Origin: Zygnema circumcarinatum
Taxonomy: Eukaryota; Streptophyta; Zygnematophyceae; Zygnematales; Zygnemataceae
Length of the DNA: 30,031 nucleotides
Assembly: GCA_037447605.1 (NCBI GenBank)
Contig: JBBHKD010000025.1
Location: 1 to 30,031 of the forward strand
Reading direction: 5' to 3'
Shown here piece by piece: positions 1 through 10,270 of the stretch; positions within the stretch are counted from its first letter, which is position 1, and every line of letters starts with the position of its first letter. The position numbers and the translations under genes are program-made. The notes below the pieces were generated by a model. That model had not been told where the DNA came from. It was given only the letters and a program-made list of their open reading frames with translations, and searched no databases.

Positions 1-719
1 GAGACGCCAAATGGACTCAATCTTTTTGTGCATACGGCGGACACACAGTAGAGTGACGCTAAGAAATTTCGGAGCACAAAAGTAAAAGACAAAAAAGTTA
101 TATATAACGGAAAGGACGTGTATACGAACGCAACCTATTGCACGTGTCAAAAAAACGTCCATATCTGAATAGAAAGAACGCCAAATTGACTCAAACGTTT
201 TGTGCATACGGCGGACTCACTGTAGAGTGACGCTGAGAAATTTCGGTGCAAAAGAGTAAAAGACAAAAAAGTTATGTATAACGGAGTGGACATGTATAGG
301 AACGCAACTTATTGCACGTGTCACAAAAACGTCCATATTTGAATAGGGAAAACGCCAAATTGACTCAAACTTTTTGTGCATACGGCGGATTCACTGTAGA
401 GTAACGCTGAGAAATTTCGGTGCACAAAACTAAAGACAAAAAAGTTATATATATAACAGGTGGAGTGGACGTGTATCTGAAACGCTGACCTATAACCGCG
501 TGTCACAAAACGTCGAGTATCACGAGACGGGAGAACATAAAATGGACTCAATCTTTTGTGCGGCGGACCTACGATGAAGTGACGCTAAGAAATTTCAGGC
601 ACAAAAGTAAAGACAAAAAAGTTATATTTAACGAATTGGACGTGTATAGGAGCACTAACTTATTGCGATGTCACAAAAGCATCATATCTGAATAGGGACA
701 ACAATTGACTCAACTTTTT
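1..719. repeat. Copy of diagnostic four-monomer block (monomers 1-4)
   Basis: The order of rare variants matches 3304-3999, 14664-15361, 17472-18167 and 27971-28680: a GACACACAGTAGAG monomer with GGAGCACAAAAG, then a monomer entered through GAATAGAAAG and CAAACGTTTTG, then a GATTCACTGTAGAGTAACG monomer with CACAAAAC, then a monomer with TTATATTTAACG. The fourth monomer is disturbed but keeps this signature (near 625). Confidence 0.75.
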
Positions 720-1090
720 GTGCATACGGCCAACTCAATAGAGTGTGACGCTGAGAATTTCGGTGCAAGAATAAAAGACAAAAAAGTTATGTATAACAGA
801 TTGGACGTGTATAGGAGCGCAACGTGCGTGTCACAAAAACGTCCATATCTGAATAGGGAGCAGCAGTGAGCTCAAACTTTTTGTGCATACAGCGGACTCA
901 CTGTAGAGTGACGCTGAGAAATTTCAGTGCAAAAATAAAGGCTTAAAATATTATATATATATAGCAGGTGGACGTGTATGAGCATCCTATTGCGTAATCA
1001 CAAAAGCATCCCATATTTGAATGGGAGAACATAGGTGAAACCAAACTTCTTGTGCATACAGCGGACTCACTATAAATTGACAACTGAGAA
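437..1090. other. Disturbed monomers (patch 1)
   Basis: Monomers 3-7 carry many single-base gains, losses and substitutions; successive landmarks are 182, 162, 163 and 169 bp apart. Examples are TATATATATAACAGG near 448 and 948, and loss of ATACGG near 560. The family signature is still clear and there is no foreign insertion. Likely consensus error; real decay is possible. Confidence 0.6.
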
Positions 1091-2954
1091 ATTTCGGTGC
1101 AAAAGAATAAAAGACAAAAAAGTTATGTATAACGGAGTGGACGTGTATAGGAACGCAACTTATTGCACGTGTCACAAAAACGTCCATATCTAAATAGGGA
1201 GAACGCTTAATTGACTCAAACTTTTTGTGCATACGGCGGACTCACTGTAGAGTGACGTTGAGAAATTTCGGTGCAAAAGAGTAAAAGACAAAAACGTTAT
1301 GTATAACGGAGTGGACGTGTATAGGAACGCAACCTATTGCACGTGTCACTAAAACGTCCATATCTGAATAGGGAGAACGCTTAATTGACTCAAACTTTTT
1401 GTGCATACGGCGGACTCACTGTAGAGTGACGCTGAGAAATTTCGGTGCAAAAGCGTAAAAGACAAAAACGTTATGTATAACGGAGTGGACGTGTATAGGA
1501 ACGCAACCTATTGCACGTGTCACAAAAACGTCCATATCTGAATGAGGAGAACGCTTAATTGACTCAAACTTTTTGTGCATACGGTGGACTCACTGTAGAG
1601 TGACGCTGGGAAATTTCGGTGCAAAAGAGTAAAAGACAAAAAAGTTATGTATAACGGAGTGGACGTGTATAGGAACGCAACCTATTGCACGTGTCACTAA
1701 AACGTCCATATCTGAATAGAACGCCAAATTGACTCAAACGTTTTGTGCATACGGCGGACTCAATGTAGAGTGACGCTGAGAAATTTCGGTGCAAAAGAGT
1801 AAAAGACAAAAAAGTTATGTATAACGGAGTGGACATGTATAGGAACGCAACTTATTGCACGTGTCACAAAAACGTCCATATCTGAATAGGGACAACGCTT
1901 AATTGACTCAAACTTTTTGTGCATACGGCGGACTCACTGTAGAGTGACGCTGAGAAATTTCGGTGCAAAAGAATAAAAGACAAAAAGTTATGTATAACGG
2001 AGTGGACGTGTATAGGAACGCAACCTATTGCACGTGTCACAAAAACGTCCATATCTGAATAGGGAGAACGCTTAATTGACTCAAACTTTTTGTGCATACG
2101 GCGGACTCACTGTAGAGTGACGCTGAGAAATTTCGGTGCAAAAAAATAAAAGACAAAAATATTATATATAACGGAGTGGACGTGTATAGGAACGCATCCT
2201 ATTGCACGTGTCACAAAAACGTCCATATTTGAATGGGGAGAACGCCAAATTGACTCAAACTTCTTGTGCATACGGCGGACTCACTATAGAGTGACGCTGA
2301 GAAATTTCGGTGCAAAAGAATAAAAGACAAAAAAGTTATGTATAACGGAGTGGACATGTATAGGAACGCAACTTATTGCACGTGTCACAAAAACGTCCAT
2401 ATCTAAATAGGGAGAACGCTTAATTGACTCAAACTTTTTGTGCATACGGCGGACTCACTGTAGAGTGACGTTGAGAAATTTCGGTGCAAAAGAGTAAAAG
2501 ACAAAAACGTTATGTATAACGGAGTGGACGTGTATAGGAACGCAACCTATTGCACGTGTCACAAAAACGTCCATATCTGAATAGGGAAAACGCCAAATTG
2601 ACTCAAACTTTTTGTGCATACGGCGGACTCACTATAGAGTGACGCTGAGAAATTTCGGTGCAAAAGAATAAAAGACAAAAAAGTTATGTATAACGGAGTG
2701 GACATGTATAGGAACGCAACTTATTGCACGTGTCACAAAAACGTCCATATCTAAATAGGAGAACGCTTAATTGACTCAAACTTTTTGTGCATACGGCGGA
2801 CTCACTGTAGAGTGACGTTGAGAAATTTCGGTGCAAAAGAGTAAAGACAAAAACAAGGTATAACGGAGTGGACGTATAGGAACGCTAACCTATTGCACGT
2901 CACAAAAACGTCCATATCTGGATAGGGAAAACGCTTAATTGACTCAAACTTTTT

Positions 2955-3999
2955 GTGCATACGGCGGACTCACTATAGAGTAACGCTGCGAAATTTCGGT
3001 GCAAAAAAGAGTAAAAGACAAAATAGTTATGTATAACGGAGTGGACATGTATAGGAACACAACTTATTGCACGTGTCACAAAAACGTCCATATCTGAATA
3101 GGGAGAACGCTTAATTGACTCAAACTTGTTGTGCATACGGCGGACTCACTGTAGAGTGACGCTGAGAAATTTCGGTGCAAAAGAGTAAAAGACAAAAAAG
3201 TTATGTATAACGGAGTGGACATGTATAGGAACGCAACTTATTGCACGTGTCACAAAAACGTCCATATCTGAATAAGGAGAACGCCAAATGGACTCAATCT
3301 TTTGTGCATACGGCGGACACACAGTAGAGTGACGCTAAGAAATTTCGGAGCACAAAAGTAAAAGACAAAAAAGTTATATATAACGGAGTGGACGTGTATA
3401 CGAACGCAACCTATTGCACGTGTCAAAAAAACGTCCATATCTGAATAGAAAGAAAGCCAAATTGACTCAAACGTTTTGTGCATACGGCGGACTCACTGTA
3501 GAGTGACGCTGAGAAATTTCGGTGCAAAAGAGTAAAAGACAAAAAAGTTATGTATAACGGAGTGGACATGTATAGGAACGCAACTTATTGCACGTGTCAC
3601 AAAAACGTCCATATTTGAATAGGGAAAACGCCAAATTGACTCAAACTTTTTGTGCATACGGCGGATTCACTGTAGAGTAACGCTGAGAAATTTCGGTGCA
3701 CAAAACTAAAAGACAAAAAAGTTATATATAACGGAGTGGACGTGTATACGAACGCAGCCTATAGCACGTGTCACAAAAACGTCCATATCTGAATAGGGAG
3801 AACGCCAAATGGACTCAATCTTTTTGTGCATACGGCGGACACACAGTAGAGTGACGCTAAGAAATTTCGGTGCAAAAAAGTAAAAGACAAAAAAGTTATA
3901 TATAACGGAGTGGACGTGTATAGGAACGCAACTTATTGCACGTGTCACAAAAACGTCCATATCTGAATAGGGACAACGCTTAATTGACTCAAACTTTTT
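2955..3999. repeat. Six-monomer higher-order block, copy 1 (monomers 18-23)
   Basis: The succession is: monomer with GTAACGCTGCG; monomer entered by AAACTTGTTG; monomer with ACACACAGTAGAG and GGAGCACAAAAG; monomer following GAATAGAAAG; monomer with GATTCACTG and CACAAAACTAAAAG; second ACACACAGTAGAG monomer. The same order is found at 14316-15361, 17124-18167 and 27622-28680. Individual sites differ, for example TTATATATAACGG here against TTATATTTAACGG in the later copies, so this copy is older or has undergone conversion. Confidence 0.8.
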
Positions 4000-4694
4000 G
4001 TGCATACGGCGGACTCACTGTAGAGTGACGCTGAGAAATTTCGGTGCAAAAGAATAAAAGACAAAAAGTTATGTATAACGGAGTGGACGTGTATAGGAAC
4101 GCAACCTATTGCACGCGTCACAAAAACGTCCATATCTGAATAGGGAGAACGCCAAATGGACTCAAACTTTTTGTGCATACCGCGGACTCAATGTAGAATG
4201 ACGCTGAGAAATTTCGGTGCAAAAAAATAAAAGACAAAAAAGTTATATATAACGGAGTGGACGTGTATAGGAACGCAACCTATTGCACGTGTCACAAAAA
4301 CGTCCATATTTGAATGGGGAGAACGCCAAATTGACTCAAACTTTTTGTGCATACGGCGGACTCACTATAGAGTGACGCTGAGAAATTTCGGTGCAAAAGA
4401 GTAAAAGACAAAAACGTTATGTATAACGGAGTGGACGTGTATAGGAACGCAACCTATTGCACGTGTCACAAAAACGTCCATATCTGAATAGGGAGAGCGC
4501 TTAATTGACTCAAACTTTTTGTGCATACGGCGAACTCACTGTAGAGTGACGCTGAGAAATTTCAGTGCAAAAGAGTAAAAGACAAAAACGTTATGTATAA
4601 CGGAGTGCACATGTATAGGAACACAACTTATTGCACGTGTCACAAAAACGTCCATATCTGAATAGGGAGAACGCTTAATTGACTCAAACTTGTT

Positions 4695-5215
4695 GTGCAT
4701 ACGGCGGACTCACTGTAGAGTGACGCTAAGAAATTTCGGTGCAAAAAAGTAAAAGACAAAAAAGTTATGTATAACGGAGTGGACATGTATAGGAACGCAA
4801 CTTATTGCACGTGTCACAAAAACGTCCATATCTGAATAGGGAGAACGCTTAATTGACTCAAACTTTTTGTGCATACGGCGGACACACTGTAGAGTGACGC
4901 TAAGAAATTTCGGAGCAAAAAAGTAAAAGACAAAAAGTTATATATAACGGAAAGGACGTGTATACGAACGCAACCTATTGCACGTGTCACAAAAACGTCC
5001 ATATCTGAATAGAAAGAACGCCAAATTGACTCAAACGTTTTGTGCATACGGCGGACTCACTGTAGAGTGACGCTGAGAAATTTCGGTGCAAAAGAGTAAA
5101 AGACAAAAAAGTTATGTATAACGGAGTGGACATGTATAGGAACGCAACTTATTGCACGTGTCACAAAAACGTCCATATCTGAATAGGGAGAACGCTTAAT
5201 TGACTCAAACTTTTT
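4695..5215. repeat. Partial copy of the diagnostic block (monomers 28-30)
   Basis: Three monomers repeat the order AAACTTGTTG, then GACACACTGTAGAG with GGAGCAAAAAAG and GGAAAGGACG, then GAATAGAAAG with CAAACGTTTTG. They lie nine monomers after the equivalent trio at 3131-3651. The following monomer lacks the GATTCACTG signature, so only the left part of the block is present. Confidence 0.7.
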
Positions 5216-5389
5216 GTGCATACGGCGGACTCACTGTAGAGTGACGCTGAGAAATTTCGGTGCAAAAGAATAAAAGACAAAAAAGTTATGTATAACGGAG
5301 TGGACGTGTATAGGAACGCAACTTATTGCACGTGTCACAAAAACGTCCATATCTGAATAGGGACAACGCTTAATTGACTCAAACTTTTT

Positions 5390-5911
5390 GTGCATACGGC
5401 GGACTCACTGTAGAGTGACGCTGAGAAATTTCGGTGCAAAAGAATAAAAGACAAAAAAGTTATGTATAACGGAGTGGACGTGTATAGGAACGCAACCTAT
5501 TGCACGTGTCACAAAAACGTCCATATCTGAATAGGGAGAACGCTTAATTGACTCAAACTTTTTGTGCATACGGCGGACTCACTGTAGAGTGACGCTGAGA
5601 AATTTCGGTGTGAAAGAGTAAAAGACAAAAACGTTATGTATAACAGAGTGGACGTGTATAGGAACGCAACCTATTGCACGTGTCACTAAAACGTCCATAT
5701 GTGAATAGGGAGAACGCTTAATTGACTCAAACTTTTTGTGCATACGGCGGACTCACTGTAGAGTGACGCTGAGAATTTTCGGTGCAAAAGCGTAAAAGAC
5801 AAAAACGTTATGTATAACGGAGTGGACGTGTATAGGAACGCAACCTATTGCACGTGTCACAAAAACGTCCATATCTGAATAGGGAGAACGCTTAATTGAC
5901 TCAAACTTTTT
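5390..5911. repeat. Partial copy of the seven-monomer unit (monomers 32-34)
   Basis: Monomer 33 carries GGTGTGAAAGAG, CACTAAAACG and CATATGTGAATAG; monomer 34 carries GAGAATTTTCGG with AAAAGCG. The same pair follows at 6787-7134 and 8024-8375, seven monomers apart each time. Upstream and downstream neighbours only partly fit, so this is the edge of the expansion. Confidence 0.65.
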
Positions 5912-6432
5912 GTGCATACGGCGGACACACTGTAGAGTGACGCTGAGAAATTTCGGTGCAAAAAAGTAAAAGACAAAAAAGTTATGTATAACGGAGTGGA
6001 CGTGTATAGGAACGCAACCTATTGCACGTGTCACAAAAACGTCCATATCTGAATAGGGAGAACGCTTAATTGACTCAAACTTTTTGTGCATACGGCGGAC
6101 TCACTGTAGAGTGACGCTGAGAAATTTCGGTAAAAAAGAGTAAAAGACAAAAAAGTAATGTACAACGGAGTGGACATGTATAGGAACGCAACTTATTGCA
6201 CGTGTCACAAAAACGTCCATATCTGAATAGGGACAACGCTTAATTGACTCAAACTTTTTGTGCATACGGCGGACTCACTGTAGAGTGACGCTGAGAAATT
6301 TCGGTGCAAAAGAATAAAAGACAAAAAGTTATGTATAACGGAGTGGACGTGTATAGGAACGCAACCTATTGCACGTGTCACAAAAACGTCCATATCTGAA
6401 TAGGGAGAACGCTTAATTGACTCAAACTTTTT

Positions 6433-7664
6433 GTGCATACGGCGGACTCACTGTAGAGTGACGCTGAGAAATTTCGGTGCAAAAGAGTAAAAGACAAAAA
6501 CGTTATGTATAACAGAGTGGACGTGTATAGGAACGCAACCTATTGCACGTGTCACTAAAACGTCCATATTCAGTCAGGGGACAACGCTTAATTGGATCTA
6601 AACTTTGCAGTATTGGCCGGCGGACCCATTGTAGAGTGACGCTGGACAAATTCTGGTGCAAAAGAATAAAAAGACAAAAAAGTTATGTATAACGGAGTGG
6701 ATCGCATAGAACGCTAACCTATCAAGACGCGTCACGAAAACGTCCATATCTGAATAGGGAGAACGCTTAATTGACTCAAACTTTTTGTGCATACGGCGGA
6801 CTCACTGTAGAGTGACGCTGAGAAATTTCGGTGTGAAAGAGTAAAAGACAAAAACGTTATGTATAACAGAGTGGACGTGTATAGGAACGCAACCTATTGC
6901 ACGTGTCACTAAAACGTCCATATGTGAATAGGGAGAACGCTTAATTGACTCAAACTTTTTGTGCATACGGCGGACTCACTGTAGAGTGACGCTGAGAATT
7001 TTCGGTGCAAAAGCGTAAAAGACAAAAACGTTATGTATAACGGAGTGGACGTGTATAGGAACGCAACCTATTGCACGTGTCACAAAAACGTCCATATCTG
7101 AATAGGGAGAACGCTTAATTGACTCAAACTTTTTGTGCATACGGCGGACTCACTGTAGAGTGACGCTGGGAAATTTCGGTGCAAAAGAGTAAAAGACAAA
7201 AAAGTTATGAATAACGGAGTGGACGTGTATAGGAACGCAACCTATTACACCTGTCACAAAAACGTCCATATCTGAAAAGCAAGAACGCCAAATTGACTCA
7301 AACGTTTTGAGCATACGCCGCACTCACCGTAGGGTGACGCTCAGAAATTTCGGTGCAAAAGAATAAAAGACAAAAAATTTAGGTATAACGGAGTGGGACA
7401 TGGGATAAAGAACGAACTTATTGCATCGTGGTTACAAAACGTCTATATCCTGAATAGGGACAACGCTTAATTGACTCAAACTTTTTGTGCATACGGCGGA
7501 CTCACTGTAGAGTGACGCTGAGAAATTTCGGTGCAAAAGAATAAAAGACAAAAAAGTTATGTATAACTGAGTGGACGTGTATAGAACGCGAACCTATTGC
7601 ACGTGTCACAAAAACGTCCGAGACCGGGAATAGGCGGGAACGCTTAATTGACCTCAAACTTTTT
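6433..7664. repeat. Seven-monomer higher-order unit, copy 1 (monomers 38-44)
   Basis: Diagnostic order: AACAGAGTGG with CACTAAAACG; a disturbed monomer; GGTGTGAAAGAG; GAGAATTTTCGG with AAAAGCG; CTGGGAAATTTCGG with TTATGAATAACGG and TTACACCTGTC; TTTTGAGCAT; GAATAAAAG. All are found in the same order in 7665-8910. Monomer 39 (about 6566-6740) and monomers 43-44 are disturbed. Confidence 0.75.
6566..6740. other. Disturbed monomer (patch 2)
   Basis: About one monomer is altered, starting abruptly after CGTCCATATT and ending at GAAAACGTCC. CTTTTTGTGCATACGG has become CTTTGCAGTATTGGCCGG, and TTGCACGTGTC has become TCAAGACGCGTC, an alteration also found at about 25798 and 27199. Confidence 0.6.
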
Positions 7665-8080
7665 GTGCATTACCGGGCGGACTCAGAGGCGACGCTGAGA
7701 AATTTCTGGTGCAAAAGAGTAAAAGACAAAAATCGTTATGTAGCGTAACAGAGTGGATCGCATAGAACGTTAACCTATTGCACGTGTCACTTCAAAACGC
7801 CCGGCATTCCTGAAATAGGGACAACGCTTAATTGACTCAAACTTTTTGTGCATACGGCGGACTCACTGTAGAGTGACTCTGAGAAATTTCGGTGCACAAG
7901 ACTAAAAGACAAAAAAGTTACGTATAACAGAGCGGACGAGTGTAGGGACGGAAAAGAGTGCACGCGTCAGAAAAACGTCCATATCCGGCTAGGAGAAACG
8001 CTTTAATTGACTCCAAACTTTTTGTGCATACGGCGGACTCAATTTCGTAGAGTGACGCTGAGAAATTTCCTGGTGTGAAA
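7385..8080. other. Disturbed monomers (patch 3)
   Basis: Parts of monomers 43-47 have spacings of 176-183 bp. Changes cluster in the dyad and in the CATATCTGAATAG segment (for example CGAGACCGGGAATAGGCGGG near 7620 and CATATCCGGCTAGG near 7980), with clean stretches in between. Confidence 0.6.
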
Positions 8081-8910
8081 GAGTAAAGACAAAAACGTTA
8101 TGTATAACAGAGTGGACGTGTATAGGAACGCAACCTATTGCACGTGTCACTAAAACGTCCATATGTGAATAGGGAGAACGCTTAATTGACTCAAACTTTT
8201 TGTGCATACGGCGGACTCACTGTAGAGTGACGCTGAGAATTTTCGGTGCAAAAGCGTAAAAGACAAAAACGTTATGTATAACGGAGTGGACGTGTATAGG
8301 AACGCAACCTATTGCACGTGTCACAAAAACGTCCATATCTGAATAGGGAGAACGCTTAATTGACTCAAACTTTTTGTGCATACGGCGGACTCACTGTAGA
8401 GTGACGCTGGGAAATTTCGGTGCAAAAGAGTAAAAGACAAAAAAGTTATGAATAACGGAGTGGACGTGTATAGAACGCAACCTATTACACCTGTCACAAA
8501 AACGTCCATATCTGAAAAGAAAGAACGCCAAATTGACTCAAACGTTTTGAGCATACGGCGGACTCACTGTAGAGTGACGCTGAGAAATTTCGGTGCAAAA
8601 GAGTAAAAGACAAAAAAGTTATGTATAACTGAGTGGGATATGTATAGAACGTGCAAACCCTATTGCACGTAATACAAAAAAACGCTCATATCTCAATAGG
8701 GACAAACGCTTTAATTGACTCCAAACTTTTTGTGCATACGGCGGACTCATCAGAGTGACGCTTAAGGAAATTTCGGTGCAAAAGAATAAAAGACAAAAAA
8801 GTTGGTGTATAACGGAGGGACGGTATAGGAACGCGCTAACTCCATTGCACGCGGTCACAAAAACGTCCATATCTGAATAGGGAGAACGCTTAATTGACCT
8901 CAAACTTTTT
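7665..8910. repeat. Seven-monomer higher-order unit, copy 2 (monomers 45-51)
   Basis: This repeats the variant order of 6433-7664, with the anchors TGAAAGAG (8076 against 6834) and TCTGAAAAG (near 8512 against 7272) about 1240 bp apart. Seven clean monomers would give 1218 bp; the excess comes from small insertions in the disturbed stretches 7385-8080 and 8626-9040. Confidence 0.75.
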
Positions 8911-9315
8911 GTGCATACGGCGGACCTTGCTAATCAGAGTGACGCTGAGAAATTTCGGTGCAAAAGGAGTAAAAGACAAAACGGCGTTATGTGGTGCAAC
9001 AGTGGACGCGGTGAACGCGAACCTATTGCACGTGTCACTAAAACGTCCATATGTGAATAGGGAGAACGCTTAATTGACTCAAACTTTTTGTGCATACGGC
9101 GGACTCACTGTAGAGTGACGCTGAGAATTTTCGGTGCAAAAGCGTAAAAGACAAAAAAGTTATGTATAACGGAGTGGACGTATAGGAACGCTAACCTATT
9201 GCACGTGTCACAAAAAAAACGTCCATATCCGAATAGGAGAACGCTGACTGACCTCAAACTTTTTGTGCATACGGCGGACTCATCAGAGTGACGCTGGAAA
9301 TTCCCTGGCAGCAAA
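8626..9315. other. Disturbed monomers (patch 4)
   Basis: Monomers 50-54 alternate clean and altered halves. CACTGTAGAG is replaced by CATCAGAG near 8749 and 9279, and homopolymer gains occur (CAAAAAAAACG near 9211). Spacing rises to 183 bp. Confidence 0.55.
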
Positions 9316-9864
9316 AAAGAGTAAAAGACAAAAAAGTTATGTATAACGGAGTGGACATGTATAGGAACGCAACTTATTGCACGTGTCACAAAAACGTCCA
9401 TATCTGAATAGGGAGAACGCTTAATTGACTCAAACTTTTTGTGCATACGGCGGACTCACTGTAGAGTGACGCTGAGAAATTTCGGTGCAAAAGAGTAAAA
9501 GACAAAAAAGTTATGTATAACGGAGTGGACATGTATAGGAACGCAACTTATTGCACGTGTCACAAAAACGTCCATATCTGAATAGGGACAACGCTTAATT
9601 GACGCAAACTTTTTGTGCATACGGCGGACTCACTGTAGAGTGACGCTGAGAAATTTCGGTGCAAAAGAATAAAAGACAAAAAAGTTATGTATAACGGAGT
9701 GGGACGTGTATAGGAACGCAACTTATTGCACGTGTCACAAAAACGTCCATATCTGAATAGGGAGAACGCTTAATTGACTCAAACTTTTTGTGCATACGGC
9801 GGACTCACCGTAGAGTGACGCTGAGAAATTTCGGTGCAAAAGAGTAAAAGAAAAAAACGTTATG

Positions 9865-10015
9865 TATAACAGGAGTGGACGGTATAGAACGCGAACCTAA
9901 TGCACGTAAGTCACTAAAACGTCCATATCTGAATAGTGGACAACGCTTAATTGACTCAAACTTTTTGTGCATACGGCGGACCACAGAGTGACGCTGGACT
10001 ACCCTGGTGCAAAAG
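9865..10015. other. Disturbed monomers (patch 5)
   Basis: Changes in two neighbouring monomers include GGACGGTATAGAACGCGAACC in the dyad and GCGGACCACAGAGTG further on. The clean monomer beginning at 10137 follows. Confidence 0.5.
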
Positions 10016-10175
10016 AATAAAAGACAAAAAAGTTATGTATAACGGAGTGGACGTGTATAGGAACGCAACCTATTGCACGTGTCACAAAAACGTCCATATC
10101 TGAATAGGGAGAACGCTTAATTGACTCAAACTTTTTGTGCATACGGCGGACTCACTGTAGAGTGACGCTGAGAAA

Positions 10176-10192
10176 TTTCGGTGCAAAAGAGT
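10176..10192 (+). other. Partial CENP-B-box-like match, one per monomer
   Basis: Aligned without gaps to the 17-base CENP-B box YTTCGTTGGAARCGGGA, this stretch matches at 12 positions, and at 7 of the 9 usually essential ones: TTCG, the central A, and two of the three G in CGGG. The C and the middle G are replaced by A. Copies with GAATAAAAG instead of GAGTAAAAG lose one more match. By rough estimate a match this good somewhere in 174 bp on two strands would arise by chance in 5-10% of sequences, so it is only suggestive. Confidence 0.25.
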
Positions 10193-10205
10193 AAAAGACA
10201 AAAAA
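10185..10205 (+). other. Three spaced A-tracts in each monomer
   Basis: A-runs at 10185-10188, 10193-10196 and 10200-10205 have centres about 8 bp apart. A further A5 lies at 10260-10264 and a T5 at 10132-10136. Runs of A can bend DNA when in phase with the 10.5-bp helical turn; 8-bp spacing is only roughly in phase. The segment recurs in every monomer and often shows single-A length differences. Confidence 0.45.
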
Positions 10206-10221
10206 GTTATGTATAACGGAG

Positions 10222-10270
10222 TGGACGTGTATAGGAACGCAACCTATTGCACGTGTCACAAAAACGTCCA
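10222..10270. other. Nested dyad in each monomer (cruciform or binding-site candidate)
   Basis: Outer arms TGGACGT (10222-10228) and ACGTCCA (10264-10270) are perfect reverse complements. Inside them, ATAGG (10231-10235) pairs with CCTAT (10243-10247), and an alternative small stem pairs GCAA (10239-10242) with TTGC (10247-10250). The palindrome CACGTG sits off-centre at 10250-10255. The arrangement recurs in most clean monomers, for example 1486-1534. Copies with CTTAT instead of CCTAT lose one inner pair, and copies with GGACATG lose an outer pair. Dyads are reported in many centromeric satellites; a function here is inference. Confidence 0.6.
10250..10255. promoter_or_regulatory. CACGTG palindrome (E-box/G-box core), one per monomer
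   Basis: CACGTG followed by TC occurs once per clean monomer, so well over 100 times here. CACGTG is the classic core for bHLH factors, and for bZIP factors in plants. Nothing here shows that it acts as a regulatory site; it may only be part of the dyad. A monomer subclass carries CACCTG instead (7248-7253, 8488-8493, 15997-16002, 19686-19691, 23526-23531). Confidence 0.3.
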
